Shown one piece after another: positions 33,034-34,190 of a stretch of DNA of 34,190 bases. Below the pieces are notes generated by a model. It saw only the letters and a list, made by a program, of their open reading frames with translations. It had not been told where the DNA came from and did no database searches. How positions within the stretch are numbered: position 1 is the first letter of the stretch; every line of letters starts with the position of its first letter. The DNA lies in contig JADFLN010000002.1 in the NCBI GenBank assembly GCA_022564385.1, forward strand, positions 1 to 34,190, given 5' to 3'. The translations under genes were made by a program, and so were the position numbers. The DNA is from Nitrososphaerota archaeon (lineage in GTDB: Archaea; Thermoproteota; Nitrososphaeria; Nitrososphaerales; Nitrosopumilaceae).

Positions 33034-33148
33034 TAGATAGATTATAAAAAATCATTTTATAAATCCAGAGTATAAATACTCAAAATATTCTAGTAGTGAA
33101 ATTGAGAGACATACTCAAACTAAAAAGCAGACTGACCAAAAAATAATT

Positions 33149-33241
33149 CTAAGTTTGTTCATCTAATTCTTTTGCCAATGCTTGGATATCTAAAATTCTG
33201 CATGCCAATTTGTCACATTCATTTTTTAATTCACTACTCAT
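33149..33241 (-). CDS. 30-residue small protein
   Basis: ATG at 33239-33241 opens 30 codons: MSSELKNECDKLACRILDIQ followed by ALAKELDEQT, then TAG. The composition is that of one amphipathic helix with two Cys (residues 9 and 14) and no hydrophobic membrane segment. Codon use looks coding-like (no rare runs), and it fills a gap of about 320 bp that is otherwise empty. It may be a conserved thaumarchaeal micro-protein; I cannot prove this without a search. Confidence 0.5.
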   Translation of the reverse strand: MSSELKNECDKLACRILDIQALAKELDEQT

Positions 33242-33354
33242 AGTAAATCATTACAAAAATAATCAAAAATGAAGAACGTTCTAAAATTTGACTTTCCCCA
33301 TCCAAACTTTTCATTAATGGTAATTGATAAAACACAGGAATAATTCAAGAGTCT

Positions 33355-33774
33355 ATGTATGAAATAGATAAAGAGAAAGAAGAAATCACACAACAGGTTT
33401 TAGATATTCTAGAAAAATGGGGTGCCGAATCAAAATTCATTTGGTTTAGAGAGTTACACAGAATTACAGGAATTGACAAAGGAATACTTCGAAATATTAT
33501 CAATGAACTAAAAAAATCAAAAGAAGTCAAAGATATGCATGGGACAAATAATAGAATATTTTTTTGTCTCAAAAAATATTACATCAAATGCAGAGATATA
33601 GAATTTAGATTTAAAGGAAAAGAAATCATGTTAAGAGATGGGAGTAAAACAAAAATCATTCAAGGTGCAACAAAATCTACAGAGCGCACAAGAAAAAGAT
33701 TAGAAAAACAGCGGAACAAACGCAGAGCAAGATCATTTACAAAAGCAAAAAACAAAAGACCACACAAGTCATAA
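33355..33774 (+). CDS. Hypothetical HTH-like protein with basic tail
   Basis: A 139-residue protein. The N-terminal part looks like a winged helix (EITQQVLDILEKWGAESKFI, FRELHRITGIDKGILRNIINELKKS, then a wing ending GTNNRIFFC). The C-terminal ~40 residues are very basic (ERTRKRLEKQRNKRRARSF and a KRPHK end) and may bind nucleic acid. It is possibly a small regulator or nucleoid-associated protein. ATG start. Converges with the acidic 77-aa gene, 1 nt between stops. Confidence 0.7.
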   Translation: MYEIDKEKEEITQQVLDILEKWGAESKFIWFRELHRITGIDKGILRNIINELKKSKEVKDMHGTNNRIFFCLKKYYIKCRDIEFRFKGKEIMLRDGSKTKIIQGATKSTERTRKRLEKQRNKRRARSFTKAKNKRPHKS

Positions 33775-33775
33775 A

Positions 33776-34009
33776 TTATAAAGAATATTCTGCTTGTCTT
33801 CTTAAAAAATTAGATTCAGCACGTTTGAGTTTTGTATATTCAAAAACGTCTTCAGTCATATCATATAGTTGATGAAGTTCCATATTTGGGGTCAATTCAT
33901 CTTCGTTCTCAGATTCTAAGTCAAATTCTAGATTTGCCAAAATTTCAATATTCTCATCTAAAATATCAAGACACTCTTTTACTGTCTCAAGAAGTTCTTC
34001 ATCCATCAT
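33776..34009 (-). CDS. Small acidic helical protein
   Basis: A 77-residue, highly acidic, helical protein (MMDEELLETVKECLDILDEN, LEFDLESENEDELTP). No domain recognised. The start is ATG 34009 or the adjacent ATG 34006; AAATAATTTT (34031-34040) is a TATA-like element about 27 nt upstream. Its charge is opposite to that of the convergent basic protein at 33355. Confidence 0.65.
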   Translation of the reverse strand: MMDEELLETVKECLDILDENIEILANLEFDLESENEDELTPNMELHQLYDMTEDVFEYTKLKRAESNFLRRQAEYSL

Positions 34010-34063
34010 ATTTTCTAAGAACTAGTAAGTAAATAATTTTCTTTGTGTTATTGAATATAGCGC

Positions 34064-34190
34064 CTATTGTTTTGCCTTTTCTCTAAGTACTGGCATTACA
34101 CTACTTGCAAATTTGTCAATAGAGCCAAAGTAATTCTTTCCCCAGAATCGAATTACAAAGTGATTAACACCTGCTTTCATAAATTCCTCA
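34064..34190 (-). CDS. LLM-class flavin-dependent oxidoreductase, C-terminal fragment
   Basis: Last 41 codons of a gene whose 5' part lies beyond the right edge. The visible end reads EEFMKAGVNHFVIRFWG, then GSIDKFASSVMPVLREK, like the C-terminal helix of luciferase-like F420/FMN monooxygenases (gx..f.lr......e.l..fa.ev.P.lr). Only the tail is seen, so the assignment is moderate. Confidence 0.6.
   Translation of the reverse strand, partial: EEFMKAGVNHFVIRFWGKNYFGSIDKFASSVMPVLREKAKQ

Overview
The window is dense, AT-rich archaeal DNA, most likely from a marine ammonia-oxidising thaumarchaeon (Nitrososphaerota, Nitrosopumilus/Nitrosarchaeum-like). The grounds are a CdvC (Vps4-like) division ATPase next to an A-type ATP synthase subunit F, two-domain carbamoyl-phosphate synthase, TrmB- and ArnR-type archaeal regulators, a secreted type-1 copper protein, F420/flavin PPOX and LLM proteins, and a bacterial-type UvrABC set, which mesophilic archaea are known to carry. 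Many starts sit about 27 nt downstream of a TATA-like box, so mRNAs are predicted to be leaderless. Several of these starts are TTG or GTG. No rRNA, tRNA, IS element, prophage or CRISPR array was seen.

Layout. 1-4.9 kb (minus strand): branched-chain amino acid operon ilvB-ilvN-leuA-leuB. 5.1-9.4 kb: an NTF2-like protein, an LsrF-like aldolase/thiolase paired with a zinc alcohol dehydrogenase, an isolated ATP synthase subunit F gene, a small hypothetical, a SWIM zinc-finger protein and a divergent metallophosphoesterase. 9.4-13.8 kb: carA-carB (minus). 13.9-16.1 kb: three-gene cdvC operon (minus) whose first gene looks like a divergent ESCRT-III/CdvB protein, facing a TrmB-type regulator. 17.4-18.1 kb: a winged-helix gene flanked by a duplicated promoter-like repeat, with a candidate small RNA beside it. 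18.1-22.4 kb: RidA, PPOX, membrane protein plus DUF3179, DoxX, DHH phosphoesterase with a histone-H1-like tail. 22.4-24.4 kb: citrate synthase bracketed by two small genes that share a motif. 24.7-26 kb: secreted repeat protein ending in a plastocyanin domain. 26-32.3 kb: uvrB-uvrA-uvrC operon. 32.4-34.2 kb: PPOX protein, a 30-aa small protein, two small hypotheticals and the 3' end of an LLM flavin oxidoreductase gene.

The most interesting points are: (1) a likely ESCRT-III-like partner encoded in a translationally coupled operon with cdvC, with a strong inverted repeat in its first codons and a palindrome in the region shared with a TrmB regulator; (2) an ungapped ~54-bp repeat placed exactly 380 bp apart on the two sides of a winged-helix gene, the outer copy possibly driving a hairpin RNA; (3) a run of genes (metallophosphoesterase, RidA, DoxX, the 24.0-kb ORF, carA) whose conserved N-terminus is out of frame with, or lacks, any standard start codon, while all the large genes are intact; (4) interleaved, face-to-face leaderless promoters between the SWIM and metallophosphoesterase genes. 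Function calls rest on motif recognition by eye; no database search was run.
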